Assembly (NCBI RefSeq): GCF_041906005.1 | Contig: NZ_JAYRJY010000001.1 | Span: 2,418,001-2,482,000 of the forward strand | Direction of reading: 5' to 3' | Length of the DNA stretch: 64,000 nt | Source of the DNA: Ferrovibrio sp041906005 | GTDB lineage: Bacteria > Pseudomonadota > Alphaproteobacteria > Ferrovibrionales > Ferrovibrionaceae | In this document: in pieces, positions 1-8,673 of the stretch | How positions within the stretch are numbered: position 1 is the stretch's first letter | Layout of the letters: each line of letters opens with the position of its first letter | The notes under the pieces: generated by a model | Database searches by the model: none | Told to the model about the DNA's origin: nothing | The model's input: the letters and a program-made list of their open reading frames with translations, nothing else | Made by a program: the position numbers and the translations under genes

Positions 1-1
1 G

Positions 2-1048
2 CACTGGGCCGAGGCGCCCTATAACGCGTGGAAACGCGACAAGCTGGCCGCCGCGCTGGTGCGTCGCGACTTCGTCGATCCGCCTGTGGCCGATCTGGTC
101 GCCGTGCCGGCGCAGTCGCGCCGCCGCGCCGAATTCATCGTGCGCCGCGTGAAAGACCGCGTGCTGCTGGGATTCCACGAGGCGGCCAGCCGCAAGATCG
201 TCGATCTGGAAGACTGCACCGTGCTGCGGCCGGCTTTGCTGGTGCCGCTGCCGGCCTTGCGCGCGGCGCTGATCGAGGTGCTGGGTGATGGCTGGGCCAT
301 CGATCTGAAACTCACCGATACCGAAACCGGCCTGGATGCGCTGATCACCGGCAAGCTGAAAATGCGGGTGCAGGAGCGCATCGCCTTGAGCAAGGCGGCC
401 AAGGCCATCGGCCTGGCGCGCCTGAGCTGGCGGTTCGACATGCGCGGCGATGCTGAACTGCTGTATCAGGGCGGCGCCGCGCCGCTGGTGCGTTTCGGCG
501 CCCATGGCGTGATCCTGCCGCCGGGCGGTTTTCTGCAAGCGACAGTCGAGGCCGAACAGGCGATGGCGGATTTCGCGCTGGAGGCGCTGAAGGACACCAA
601 GCGCGTCGCCGATCTTTTCTCGGGCTGCGGCGCCTTTGCCCTGCGCCTGGCCGCAGTCGGCAAGACGGTGCTGGCCGCCGATGCCGATCGCCCCGCCATC
701 GCCGCCCTGCAGGCCGCGGTGAAGACGGCGGGCCTGGCCGGACGGCTGAACGCGCAGGCGCGCGACCTGGAGCGCCAGCCGCTGGCGCCGGCCGAGCTTA
801 AGAAACTCGATGCCGTGCTGCTCGATCCGCCCCGCGCCGGCGCCAAGGCCCAGGTGCAGCAGCTTGCCCTGGCGGCGGCGGCCGGCGCGGCGCCCGGGAT
901 CGTGGTGATGGCGGCCTGCGATCCTTCCAGTTTCGCCCGTGACGCCCGCACACTCGCCGATGCCGGCTGGCGGCTGGAGCAGGCGGTGCCGATCGACCAG
1001 TTCCGCTGGTCGCCGCACCTGGAAATCGTCAGCCTTTTCAGGCGCTAA
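2..1048 (+). CDS. RumA/TrmA-type RNA (uracil-5-)-methyltransferase, 5' end cut by window
   Basis: The frame is open from base 2, so the start lies outside the window. The first visible residues (HWAEAPYNAWKRDKL) match the stretch that follows the iron-sulfur CGGC..LQ motif in RumA/RlmD-like enzymes. The C-terminal half is a class I SAM methyltransferase: DLFSGCGAFALRLA is the SAM loop, LDPPRAG is motif IV, and AACDPSSFARD carries the cysteine expected to attack uracil C6. The predicted role is m5U methylation of 23S rRNA or tRNA; the exact target cannot be told from this part. The methyltransferase core looks intact. An ATG at 59 is in frame but internal to the conserved domain, so it is not the start. 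Confidence 0.88.
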   Translation, partial: HWAEAPYNAWKRDKLAAALVRRDFVDPPVADLVAVPAQSRRRAEFIVRRVKDRVLLGFHEAASRKIVDLEDCTVLRPALLVPLPALRAALIEVLGDGWAIDLKLTDTETGLDALITGKLKMRVQERIALSKAAKAIGLARLSWRFDMRGDAELLYQGGAAPLVRFGAHGVILPPGGFLQATVEAEQAMADFALEALKDTKRVADLFSGCGAFALRLAAVGKTVLAADADRPAIAALQAAVKTAGLAGRLNAQARDLERQPLAPAELKKLDAVLLDPPRAGAKAQVQQLALAAAAGAAPGIVVMAACDPSSFARDARTLADAGWRLEQAVPIDQFRWSPHLEIVSLFRR

Positions 1049-1113
1049 GCCCGCCCGAGGGCAGGGGTTGCAAAGCACCGGCGGACCGGCTATATCCCGC
1101 ACCCGATCCCTGC

Positions 1114-1187
1114 TGGGGGATCGTCTAACGGTAGGACCCCAGACTCTGACTCTGGTTGTCTAGGTTCGAATCCTAGTCCCCCAGCCA
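1114..1187 (+). tRNA. tRNA-Gln (anticodon CTG)
   Basis: A cloverleaf can be drawn directly. The acceptor arms TGGGGGA (1114-1120) and TCCCCCA (1177-1183) pair fully and are followed by G and an encoded CCA (1185-1187). The anticodon stem CCAGA/TCTGG encloses the loop CTCTGAC with anticodon CTG, which reads the Gln codon CAG. The T arm has the canonical GTTCGAA loop. The rest of the 1049-1403 gap shows no further gene, and no integrase or attachment-site duplication is visible at this tRNA. Confidence 0.97.
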
Positions 1188-1403
1188 ATCTTCTCCCCGA
1201 AGAATCCATTCCAGATATTGCCGTGCCTCCTCGGCCTTTTTGAGGAAGCCGGGCATGCGGCCTCAACCTCTTTCCGATTGGTCGGTTCAATCCGCGAGTC
1301 GGGACTGAGAGTTCATCCGCGCTTCATGCATACGTAACCGCAGCGTCATTTGCGCCGCCTAGCGTCCCCTCCATCGCGCTGTCCACTGCATCGGAGGGGA
1401 ATC

Positions 1404-3038
1404 ATGCAGCTCCATCGTCGTAACTTCCTGATCGGCTCCGGCATTGCCGCCGGCAGCCTGGCGCTGCCGCGCTTCGCCATCGCGCAGGCGGACAATCGCC
1501 CCAGCATCACCATCGCGGTGCAGCAGATTTCCAACAGCGCCTCGCTCGAGCCGCTGCGCGAGCAGTCCAATGTCGGCGAGCGCACCTTCTCCTTCATCTA
1601 TGAAGGCCTGATCATGCGCGACATGCTGAAGGGCATGGAGCCGATCCCGGGCCTGGCCGAAAGCTGGAGCCGCATCAACGAGCGCACCGTCGAACTGAAG
1701 CTGCGCCAGGGCGTGAAGTTCCACAACGGCGACGAGGTCACCGCCGACGACGTGGTCTTCACCTTCAGCCGCGAACGCATGTTCGGCCCCGATTACGACA
1801 TCGGCAGCAGCAAGACCCTGTTCGCCAACGTGCTGATCCGCGACAGCGTCGAGGGCAAGGCCCTGCCGCCGGAGGTGATGGCGGTGGCCAAGCGCGCCTG
1901 GCCGGCGCTGGAGAAAGTGGAGGCGGTGGACAAATACACCGTGCGCTTCGTCAACCGCACGCCGGACGTCACCATGGAGGGCCGCATCGCCCGCTATGGC
2001 AGCGAGATCATCTCGCGCCGCGCCTTCGAGGAAGCCAAGACCTGGCTGGACTGGGCGCGCAAGCCGGTTTCCACCGGCCCCTACAAGGTGCGCGACTTCA
2101 AGCCTGACCAGGAACTGGTGCTGGATGCCCATGACGAATACTGGGGCGGCCGCCCGCCGCTGAAGACCGTGCGCCTGGTGGTGGTGCCGGAAGTCGCCAC
2201 CCGCATCAACGGCCTGTTCTCGGGTCAGTTCGACTATATCTGCGACATGCCGCCCGACCAGATTCCCGGCATCGAGAAGAATGCCAAGTTCGAGGTGCAG
2301 GGCGGCCTGATCGCCAATCACCGCCTGATCGTGTTCGACAAGCATTACCCGGCCCTGAAGGACCCGCGCGTGCGTCAGGCGATGACCCATGCCATCGACC
2401 GCCAGGCCATCGTCGACAGCCTCTGGGCGGGCCGCACCCGCATCCCGGCCGGCCTGCAGTGGGAATTCTACGGTCCGATGTTCGTCGAGGGCTGGAGCGT
2501 GCCGGAATTCAATCCGCAGAAGGCCAAGGACCTGATCAAGGCCGCCGGCTACAAGGGCGAGGTGATCCCCTTCCGCGCGCTGAACAATTACTACACCAAC
2601 CAGAATTCCACGGCCCAGGTCCTGCTGGAAATGTGGCGCCAGGTCGGTCTGAACGTGCAGATCGAGATGAAGGAAAACTGGCAGCAGATTTTCGAGAACA
2701 ACGGCAAGCGCGCCGTGCGCGACTGGTCGAACAGCGCGCCGTTCACCGATCCGATCTCGTCCATCGTGAACCAGCATGGCCCGCAGGGCCAGCAGCAGCA
2801 GGCCCAGGAATGGGAAAACGACGAGATGAACCGCCTGTCCATCGCCATGGAAACCGAAAGCGACATGGTCAAGCGCAAGGCGATGTTCAAGCGCATGCTG
2901 GAAATCTGTGAACGCGAAGATCCGGCCTATACGGTGCTGCACCAGAACGCCACCTTCACGGCCAAGCGCAAGGACATCCAGTGGAAGTCGGCGCCGGCCT
3001 TTGCGATGGATTTCCGCAGTTATAACTTCAAGCTCTGA
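1404..3038 (+). CDS. ABC transporter substrate-binding protein, family 5 (peptide/nickel type)
   Basis: 544 aa, with a strong ribosome site (GGAGGGGA) just before ATG 1404. The N-terminus MQLHRRNFLIG followed by a hydrophobic stretch and AIAQA looks like a twin-arginine signal, so the protein should be folded before export to the periplasm. The body has family-5 hallmarks: an early GLAESW block, LRQGVKFHNGDEVTADDVVFTF, and a DPRVRQAMTHAIDRQAIV block. It is the first gene of an operon with two ATPases, two permeases and a hydrolase. The substrate is unknown; family 5 binds peptides, but also sugars, opines, nickel and other compounds. Confidence 0.93.
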   Translation: MQLHRRNFLIGSGIAAGSLALPRFAIAQADNRPSITIAVQQISNSASLEPLREQSNVGERTFSFIYEGLIMRDMLKGMEPIPGLAESWSRINERTVELKLRQGVKFHNGDEVTADDVVFTFSRERMFGPDYDIGSSKTLFANVLIRDSVEGKALPPEVMAVAKRAWPALEKVEAVDKYTVRFVNRTPDVTMEGRIARYGSEIISRRAFEEAKTWLDWARKPVSTGPYKVRDFKPDQELVLDAHDEYWGGRPPLKTVRLVVVPEVATRINGLFSGQFDYICDMPPDQIPGIEKNAKFEVQGGLIANHRLIVFDKHYPALKDPRVRQAMTHAIDRQAIVDSLWAGRTRIPAGLQWEFYGPMFVEGWSVPEFNPQKAKDLIKAAGYKGEVIPFRALNNYYTNQNSTAQVLLEMWRQVGLNVQIEMKENWQQIFENNGKRAVRDWSNSAPFTDPISSIVNQHGPQGQQQQAQEWENDEMNRLSIAMETESDMVKRKAMFKRMLEICEREDPAYTVLHQNATFTAKRKDIQWKSAPAFAMDFRSYNFKL

Positions 3039-3043
3039 TGCCC

Positions 3044-3077
3044 AGGCGGCGGGATCATTCCCGCCGCCTTTCATTTT
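3044..3077 (+). terminator. GC-rich hairpin with T-rich tail after the binding-protein gene
   Basis: An 11-bp perfect stem, AGGCGGCGGGA (3044-3054) with TCCCGCCGCCT (3059-3069), has a TCAT loop and is followed by TTCATTTTT. It lies six bases after the binding-protein stop and before the ATPase gene, so it probably acts as a partial terminator or mRNA-stabilising hairpin. Confidence 0.7.
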
Positions 3078-3103
3078 TCCAGCACGGCAGAAGGCATCCG
3101 GCG

Positions 3104-4141
3104 ATGGACAAGTTCGTGGAAATCCGCGGCCTGACGGTCGATTTTGCCCAGGGCGGCCGCAGCATCCGCGCCCTGCACGGCATCGATCTCGATGTCGGTG
3201 CCGGCGAGGCGGTTGGCCTGGTCGGCGAATCCGGTTCGGGCAAAAGCGTCACCTGGCTGGCGGCCCTGGGCCTGCTGCCCGGCACGGCCAGCATCAAGGG
3301 CAGCGTCATGCTGGACGGCCGCCAGATGGTGGGCGCCTCGCGTTCCATGCTGGAAACCCTGCGCGGCCGGCGTGTCGCCATGATCTTCCAGGACCCGTCC
3401 TCCAGTCTCAATCCGGTTCTGCGTATTGGCCGCCAGATCGGCGAGGCGCTGCGCCTGCATCGCGGCCTGAGAGGCGCGGCGGCCGAGGCCGAGGCCAAAC
3501 GCCTGCTCGATCGCGTGGGCATCGCCAATGCGGCGCGGCGCTTGCGCGATTATCCGCATGAATTGTCCGGCGGCATGAACCAGCGCGTGATGATCGCCAT
3601 GGCGCTGGCCGGCGAACCCGATCTGCTTATTGCCGATGAGCCGACCACGGCACTGGATGCAACTGTTCAGGCACAAATCCTTACTCTGCTCCAGGAAATC
3701 CGCCGCGACAGCGGCATGGCCATGGTGCTGATCAGCCACGATCTGGGCGTGGTGGCCGAGAATGTCGACCGCGTCTGCGTCATGTATGCCGGCCGTCTGG
3801 TCGAGGAAGCGGCCTCCGACACGCTGTTCGACCGACCGCGCCATCCCTATACGCGCGGCCTGCTCGCCGCCCTGCCGGCGCTGGACGGACCGCGGGTGCG
3901 GCTGGCCTCCATCCCGGGTAGCGTGCCCGAGCCGTGGAATCTTCCCAAAGGCTGCGCCTTCGCACCGCGCTGCGGCGAGGCGGACGAGGCCTGCCACGGC
4001 AGCCAGCCGCCGCTGGTGCCGGTGAATGCGGCCGAACGCGTGCTGTGTTTTCGCACCCGCTATTTCCCCGATGCGCCTGCCTCCCGGCCACAAGCGACCC
4101 CCGCGCGACAGGATGCCGCCATCCGCGAGGTCGTGCTGTGA
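3104..4141 (+). CDS. ABC transporter ATP-binding protein, DppD/OppD type
   Basis: 345 aa from ATG 3104; the reading frame is open further upstream, but that part overlaps the hairpin and lacks family similarity. Walker A is GESGSGKSVT, the signature is LSGGMNQRV, and Walker B is LLIADEPTTALDAT. The C-terminal oligopeptide-transporter extension is present (PEPWNLPKGCAFAPRCGEADEAC), with the cysteine pattern typical of DppD/OppD, which in several members binds an iron-sulfur cluster. It overlaps the next ATPase gene by four bases (GTGA). Confidence 0.93.
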   Translation: MDKFVEIRGLTVDFAQGGRSIRALHGIDLDVGAGEAVGLVGESGSGKSVTWLAALGLLPGTASIKGSVMLDGRQMVGASRSMLETLRGRRVAMIFQDPSSSLNPVLRIGRQIGEALRLHRGLRGAAAEAEAKRLLDRVGIANAARRLRDYPHELSGGMNQRVMIAMALAGEPDLLIADEPTTALDATVQAQILTLLQEIRRDSGMAMVLISHDLGVVAENVDRVCVMYAGRLVEEAASDTLFDRPRHPYTRGLLAALPALDGPRVRLASIPGSVPEPWNLPKGCAFAPRCGEADEACHGSQPPLVPVNAAERVLCFRTRYFPDAPASRPQATPARQDAAIREVVL

Positions 4142-5154
4142 CAGCGCTCTCTGCATCCGAGCCCCTGCTCGAAGCCCGCGGGCTGACCCGGCATTTCACT
4201 GTGCGGCAGGGTTCCTGGCCGGCCAGCCACACGGCGCTGCTGCGTGCCGTCGACGGCATCAGCCTGAGCGTCGACAAGGGCAGGACGTTGGGCCTGGTCG
4301 GCGAGTCAGGCTGCGGCAAGTCCACCACCGGCCGGCTGCTGCTTGGCCTGCTCGATCCCACGGCGGGACAGGTGCTGTTCGAGGGCCAGCCACTGGCCAG
4401 GGCCGGCAGCGCGGACTGGCGCCGCCAGCGCCAGATGATGCAGATGGTCTATCAGGACCCGCTCGGCGCGCTCGATCGCCGGCTGAAGGTGGCCGACCAG
4501 ATCGGCGAGGCGCTGGAAATCCATCATCCGGATTTCTCACGCGGTATCAGACAGGACCGCATCGCCGCCGCGATGGAAGCGGTTGGCCTGCAGGCGCATC
4601 ACGGCGAACGGTATCCGCATGAACTGTCCGGCGGCCAGCGTCAGCGCGTGGTGCTGGCGCGTGCCCTGATCCTGCAGCCCAGGCTGCTGGTCTGCGACGA
4701 GCCGATCTCGGCGCTGGATGTCTCGATCCAGGCCCAGGTGGTGAACCTGCTGCTGGATCTGCAGCACAGTCTTGGCCTGACCTACGTCTTCATCAGCCAC
4801 GATTTGAAAGTGGTGCGCCAGATCAGCCACGACGTGGCGGTGATGTATCTCGGCCGCATCGTCGAATACGGCGAGGCCGAAAGCCTGTTCCACGCGCCGC
4901 AGCATCCCTACACCCAGGCCCTGCTGGCCGCGATCCCCAGCGTGCAGCAGCGCGGCCTCGCGCGGCCAGTGCCGCTGCAGGGCGATCCGCCCGATCCGGC
5001 CGCGCCGCCCTCGGGTTGCGCCTTCCGCACCCGCTGTCCGCGCGCGGCGCAGATATGCGCCGAAGCCATGCCGGCTCTGCGCGAAACGGGTGGTGGTCGC
5101 AAGGTTGCCTGCCATTTCGTCGAGCCGGATGCGGCCGCCGGTTTGGCGGCCTGA
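4138..5154 (+). CDS. ABC transporter ATP-binding protein, DppF/OppF type
   Basis: 338 aa from GTG 4138, which overlaps the stop of the previous gene (GTGA) and leads directly into TALSASEPLLEARGLTRHF. The open frame reaches back to 3934, but that part is out-of-frame sequence of the first ATPase. Walker A is GESGCGKSTT, the signature is LSGGQRQRV, Walker B is LLVCDEPISALDVS, and the H-loop is FISHDLKV. The Cys-rich C-terminal extension (SGCAFRTRCPRAAQIC) is typical. It is the second nucleotide-binding subunit of the heterodimeric ATPase. Confidence 0.93.
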   Translation: MTALSASEPLLEARGLTRHFTVRQGSWPASHTALLRAVDGISLSVDKGRTLGLVGESGCGKSTTGRLLLGLLDPTAGQVLFEGQPLARAGSADWRRQRQMMQMVYQDPLGALDRRLKVADQIGEALEIHHPDFSRGIRQDRIAAAMEAVGLQAHHGERYPHELSGGQRQRVVLARALILQPRLLVCDEPISALDVSIQAQVVNLLLDLQHSLGLTYVFISHDLKVVRQISHDVAVMYLGRIVEYGEAESLFHAPQHPYTQALLAAIPSVQQRGLARPVPLQGDPPDPAAPPSGCAFRTRCPRAAQICAEAMPALRETGGGRKVACHFVEPDAAAGLAA

Positions 5155-5171
5155 CGTGATGGGGGTTTGAG

Positions 5172-6101
5172 ATGCTTGGCTTTGTTGCTTCCCGTGTCGC
5201 CCGGGCCGCGCTCACCATCTGTTTTGTCGTCACCTTCGCCTTCGTGGTGCTGCGGCTCTCGGGCGACCCGGCGATGCTGATCATGTCGATCGATGCACCG
5301 CCCGAGGCCATCGAGGCTTTCCGCAAGGCCTGGGGCCTCGATCGCCCGATCTGGGAGCAATACATCGCCTACGCGACAAAAGCCCTGAGTGGCGATTTCG
5401 GCAATTCCATGCGCGATGGCCGGCCGGCCATCGACCTGGTGCTGGAACGCGTGCCGATGACACTGGCCATCACCCTGCCGGCTTTCCTGATCAAGATCGG
5501 CCTGGGCATTCCGGCCGGCATCTTCGCCGCCCTGCATCGCAACTCTACGCTCGACCGCCTGACCATGACCGCCTCGGTGGCCGGCTTCACCGTGCCCAGC
5601 TTCGTGCTGGCTTTGCTGCTGGTGCTGGTCTTCTCGGTGCAGCTTGGCTGGCTGCCCTCCAGCGGCAGCGAAAGCTGGCGCCATGCCATCCTGCCCATCG
5701 TCACTCTGGGCGTGGCGGGTGCCGCCGTGCTGGCGCGCTTTACCCGTTCCGCCATGCTGGAAGTGCTGGGTCAGCCCTATATCCGCACCGCCTCGGCCAA
5801 GGGCGTGCCCTGGCGCCGCGTGGTGTCGGGCCATGCCCTGCCCAATGCGGCGATCCCCACCGTTACCATCGTCGGCTTCATGATCGGCAGCCTGATCGCC
5901 GGCGCCGTGGTGGTGGAAAGCGTGTTCGCCTGGCCCGGCGTCGGCCGCCTGCTGGTCGCCTCGGTTGCCAACCGCGACCTCGCCGTGGTGCAGGCCATCC
6001 TGCTGGCCATCGCTCTCTCGATGGTGGCGGCCAACCTGGCGGTCGACATCGCCTATGGCTGGCTCGATCCGCGCCTGCGGCGCGGCCGCGCCCATGCTTG
6101 A
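5172..6101 (+). CDS. ABC transporter permease, DppB type
   Basis: 309 aa inner-membrane permease with about six hydrophobic segments. The N-terminal domain pattern (FVVTFAFVVLRLSGDPA) and the loop LGLDRPIWEQYIAYATKALSGDFGNSMRDGRP are characteristic of DppB/OppB. The ATPase-coupling EAA loop is visible around RTASAKGVPWRRVVSGHALPNA. It follows the ATPase gene by 17 bases and precedes its partner permease by 15. Confidence 0.92.
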   Translation: MLGFVASRVARAALTICFVVTFAFVVLRLSGDPAMLIMSIDAPPEAIEAFRKAWGLDRPIWEQYIAYATKALSGDFGNSMRDGRPAIDLVLERVPMTLAITLPAFLIKIGLGIPAGIFAALHRNSTLDRLTMTASVAGFTVPSFVLALLLVLVFSVQLGWLPSSGSESWRHAILPIVTLGVAGAAVLARFTRSAMLEVLGQPYIRTASAKGVPWRRVVSGHALPNAAIPTVTIVGFMIGSLIAGAVVVESVFAWPGVGRLLVASVANRDLAVVQAILLAIALSMVAANLAVDIAYGWLDPRLRRGRAHA

Positions 6102-6116
6102 GGAGCGCGTCGCAGC

Positions 6117-7016
6117 ATGACCGATCTTGCCACCGATCTTCCTGCCGCCGCCAAGCCGGCCCCGGCGCGGCCGGCGAAATTGCGGCGTTTCCTGGCCGCC
6201 TGGCCGCCGGCCATGCTGCTGGCCCTGGGCTGGGTTGTGCTGATGCTGGTGGTGGCGCTAGGCGCCGACCTGCTGGCGCCCTACAGCTTCACGGCGTTCG
6301 ATCTCAAGGCACGATTGCAGACGCCGGTCGGCATGGGCGGGTCCTGGGCGCATGCGCTGGGCACCGACGAACTCGGCCGTGATGTGCTGTCGCGCCTGAT
6401 CATGTCGATCCGCATGAGCCTGCTGATCGCCTTTTTCGGCACGCTGATCGCCGCCGGCATGGGCACCACTTTGGGCATTCTTGCCGCCCATCTGCGCGGC
6501 CGCTTCGAGGCGCTGGTGCTGGTGCTGATCGACTTCCAGGCCAGCATGCCCTTCATGATCATCGCGCTGGCCGTGCTGGCCTTCTTCGGCAACGACATCA
6601 CGCTGTTCGTCGTGCTGATGGGTTTCCATAGCTGGGAGCGCTATGCCCGCATCGCCCGCGGCCTGACGCTGTCGGCCAACGAGCAGGGCTATGCCGCTGC
6701 CGTGCGCAATCTCGGCGCCGGCAGCTGGCGCATCTATGGCCGCCATGTGCTGCCCAACATCGCCTCGACGCTGATCGTGTCGATGACGCTGACCTTCCCC
6801 GAGATCATCCTGCTGGAAAGCGGGCTGTCCTTCCTGGGGCTGGGGGTGCAGCCGCCGCTCACCTCGCTGGGCAACATGGTGGGCTATGGCCGCGAATATA
6901 TCACCCGCGCGCCCTGGATCATGCTGGCGCCCAGCGCCGTGATCGTGCTCACCACCCTGTCGATCAGCATGTTGGGCGACTGGCTGCGCGACCGCCTCGA
7001 TCCAACCCTCCGTTAG
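6117..7016 (+). CDS. ABC transporter permease, DppC type
   Basis: 299 aa, with a Pro/Ala-rich cytoplasmic N-terminus followed by a first membrane segment (MLLALGWVVLMLVVALGADLLAPY), as in OppC_N-type permeases. The diagnostic ALGTDELGRDVLSRLIMSIRMSLLIA and ESGLSFLGLGVQPPLTSLGNM blocks are present. It forms the translocation channel with the preceding DppB-like subunit. The gap to the hydrolase gene is only 22 bases, which supports one transcript. Confidence 0.93.
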   Translation: MTDLATDLPAAAKPAPARPAKLRRFLAAWPPAMLLALGWVVLMLVVALGADLLAPYSFTAFDLKARLQTPVGMGGSWAHALGTDELGRDVLSRLIMSIRMSLLIAFFGTLIAAGMGTTLGILAAHLRGRFEALVLVLIDFQASMPFMIIALAVLAFFGNDITLFVVLMGFHSWERYARIARGLTLSANEQGYAAAVRNLGAGSWRIYGRHVLPNIASTLIVSMTLTFPEIILLESGLSFLGLGVQPPLTSLGNMVGYGREYITRAPWIMLAPSAVIVLTTLSISMLGDWLRDRLDPTLR

Positions 7017-7038
7017 TCAAGCAAGAGAAGATCAAGAC

Positions 7039-8574
7039 ATGTCCGACAAGGCCCGCAAGAACATCCTGCTTATCGTCGTCGACCAGTGGCGCGGCGACAT
7101 GTTTTCCTACCTTGGCACGCCCGGTCTGAAGACGCCGAATATCGACATGCTATGCCGCGAGGGCGTCACCTTCCGCAACCATTTCACCACGGCGGTTCCC
7201 TGTGGTCCGGCGCGCGCCTCGCTACTGACCGGCCTGTACCAGATGACCCATCGCGCGGTGCAGAACACCATTCCGCTCGACTCGCGCTTCACCAATCTGG
7301 GGCATGAGCTGCGCAAGAACGGCTATGACCCGGCCCTGATCGGCTATACGACGACGACGCCGGATCCGCGCACCACGGGCCCGAACGATCCGCGTTTTTT
7401 CGTGCTGGGCGATATCATGGACGGGTTCCGTCCCGTCGGCGCCTTCGAGCCCTACAAGGAAGCCTATTTCGCCTGGATGGCCTCGAAGGGCTACAAGCTG
7501 CCGGAGAATCCCGAGGATGTCTGGCGTCCGCGGGCCGGCGAGCCGGGCGCGACGCGCGAACCGGGCCAGCTGCCGAAGGAATTGTCCGATACGGCCTGGT
7601 TCACCGAGCGCGCGCTCACCTACCTGAACGGCGCCAGCAACCGCAACTGGTTCCTGCATCTGGGCTATTACCGGCCGCATCCGCCCTATATCGCGCCCGA
7701 GCCTTACAACACCATGTACGATCCCGCCGACATGCCGGCGCCGGTGCGGCATGCATCGGTGGAAGAAGCGGCGGCGATGCATCCGCTGCACAAATTCTAT
7801 ATCGACACCGTGAACCAGCGTGGCTTCTTCCAGGGCGCCAATGACCTGGGCTCGGCGATGAGCGAGGAAGAGGTGCGCGTCATGCGCGCCACCTATTTCG
7901 GCCTGATGACCGAAATCGACGACCATCTCGGCCGCGTCTTCCAGTTCCTGAAAGACAGCGGCCAGTGGGATGACACGCTGATCATCTTCACCTGCGACCA
8001 TGGCGAGCAGCTAGGCGACCATTACCTGCTCGGCAAACTGGCCTATTTCGACGGCAGCTTCCGCATCCCGATGGTGATCCGCAATCCCGACCGCGCCGCT
8101 GAATCCACGCGTGGCCAGATCGTCGACCGCTACACCGAAACGGTGGACACCATGCCCACCATCCTGGAATGGATCGGTGCCGAGATCCCGCGCCAGTGCG
8201 ATGGCCGTTCGCTGCTGGATTTCACCTATGGTGCCGTGCCGGCCAACTGGCGTACGGAGGTGCATTACGAATTCGACTTCCGCGACATCTTCTACTCCAA
8301 GCCGGAAGGCATCCTGGGCACGGCGATGGACCAGAGTTCGCTCGCCGTGGTGCAGGATGACGACTACAAATACGTTCATTGTGCCGCCCTGCCGCCGCTG
8401 TTCTTCGATCTGAAGAAGGATCCGGGGCAGTTGAGAAATGTGGCGAATGATCCGGCCTATATGCCGAAGATGCTGGAATATGCGCAGAAGATGCTGAACT
8501 GGCGGCTGGCCCATGCCGACAAGACGCTGACCGGCTATCGCGCCAGCCCGCATGGGCTGGAAATCCGGCGCTGA
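7039..8574 (+). CDS. Formylglycine-type phosphonate monoester hydrolase/phosphodiesterase (sulfatase family)
   Basis: 511 aa, alkaline-phosphatase superfamily. The CxPxR sulfatase motif is CGPAR, with Cys55 the residue converted to formylglycine; metal ligands are expected at the DQWRGD aspartate and at Asp320-His321 (DHGEQLGDH). The blocks RAVQNTIPLDSR, GYTTTTPDPRTTGPNDPRF, GYYRPHPP and GYRASPHG at the end resemble what I recall of the PMH group (Rhizobium and Burkholderia PMH/PehA) more than true arylsulfatases. PMH enzymes hydrolyse phosphonate monoesters and phosphodiesters, with sulfate and sulfonate esters as side substrates. No signal peptide is seen, so it acts in the cytoplasm on what the importer brings in. 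It needs a formylglycine-generating enzyme, which is not in this window. Confidence 0.88.
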   Translation: MSDKARKNILLIVVDQWRGDMFSYLGTPGLKTPNIDMLCREGVTFRNHFTTAVPCGPARASLLTGLYQMTHRAVQNTIPLDSRFTNLGHELRKNGYDPALIGYTTTTPDPRTTGPNDPRFFVLGDIMDGFRPVGAFEPYKEAYFAWMASKGYKLPENPEDVWRPRAGEPGATREPGQLPKELSDTAWFTERALTYLNGASNRNWFLHLGYYRPHPPYIAPEPYNTMYDPADMPAPVRHASVEEAAAMHPLHKFYIDTVNQRGFFQGANDLGSAMSEEEVRVMRATYFGLMTEIDDHLGRVFQFLKDSGQWDDTLIIFTCDHGEQLGDHYLLGKLAYFDGSFRIPMVIRNPDRAAESTRGQIVDRYTETVDTMPTILEWIGAEIPRQCDGRSLLDFTYGAVPANWRTEVHYEFDFRDIFYSKPEGILGTAMDQSSLAVVQDDDYKYVHCAALPPLFFDLKKDPGQLRNVANDPAYMPKMLEYAQKMLNWRLAHADKTLTGYRASPHGLEIRR

Positions 8575-8614
8575 CGCAACTGGCGGGTTGGTCCGTAACC
8601 GGATTAGCGCTATA

Positions 8615-8637
8615 GGATTGGGCGTTTCGCCCAATCC
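8615..8637. terminator. Perfect 10-bp hairpin between the importer operon and the next gene
   Basis: GGATTGGGCG (8615-8624) pairs with CGCCCAATCC (8628-8637) around a TTT loop. There is no clear T run after it, so it may be a weak terminator, a processing hairpin or an operator for the exporter gene starting at 8674. Confidence 0.45.
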
Positions 8638-8673
8638 TCCGCCGGCCCCGGGGCCGATGCGGTCTGTTGTCCG

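Noticed and set aside
1111..1190. tRNA-Gln as an integration site of a mobile element
   Set aside because: No integrase gene, no duplicated tRNA 3' end and no composition change was seen near it.
1359..3074. Long antisense open frame (about 570 codons) across the binding-protein gene
   Set aside because: It mirrors the codon structure of the family-5 protein in a high-GC genome, has no ribosome site and reads as His/Gln/Gly-rich nonsense.
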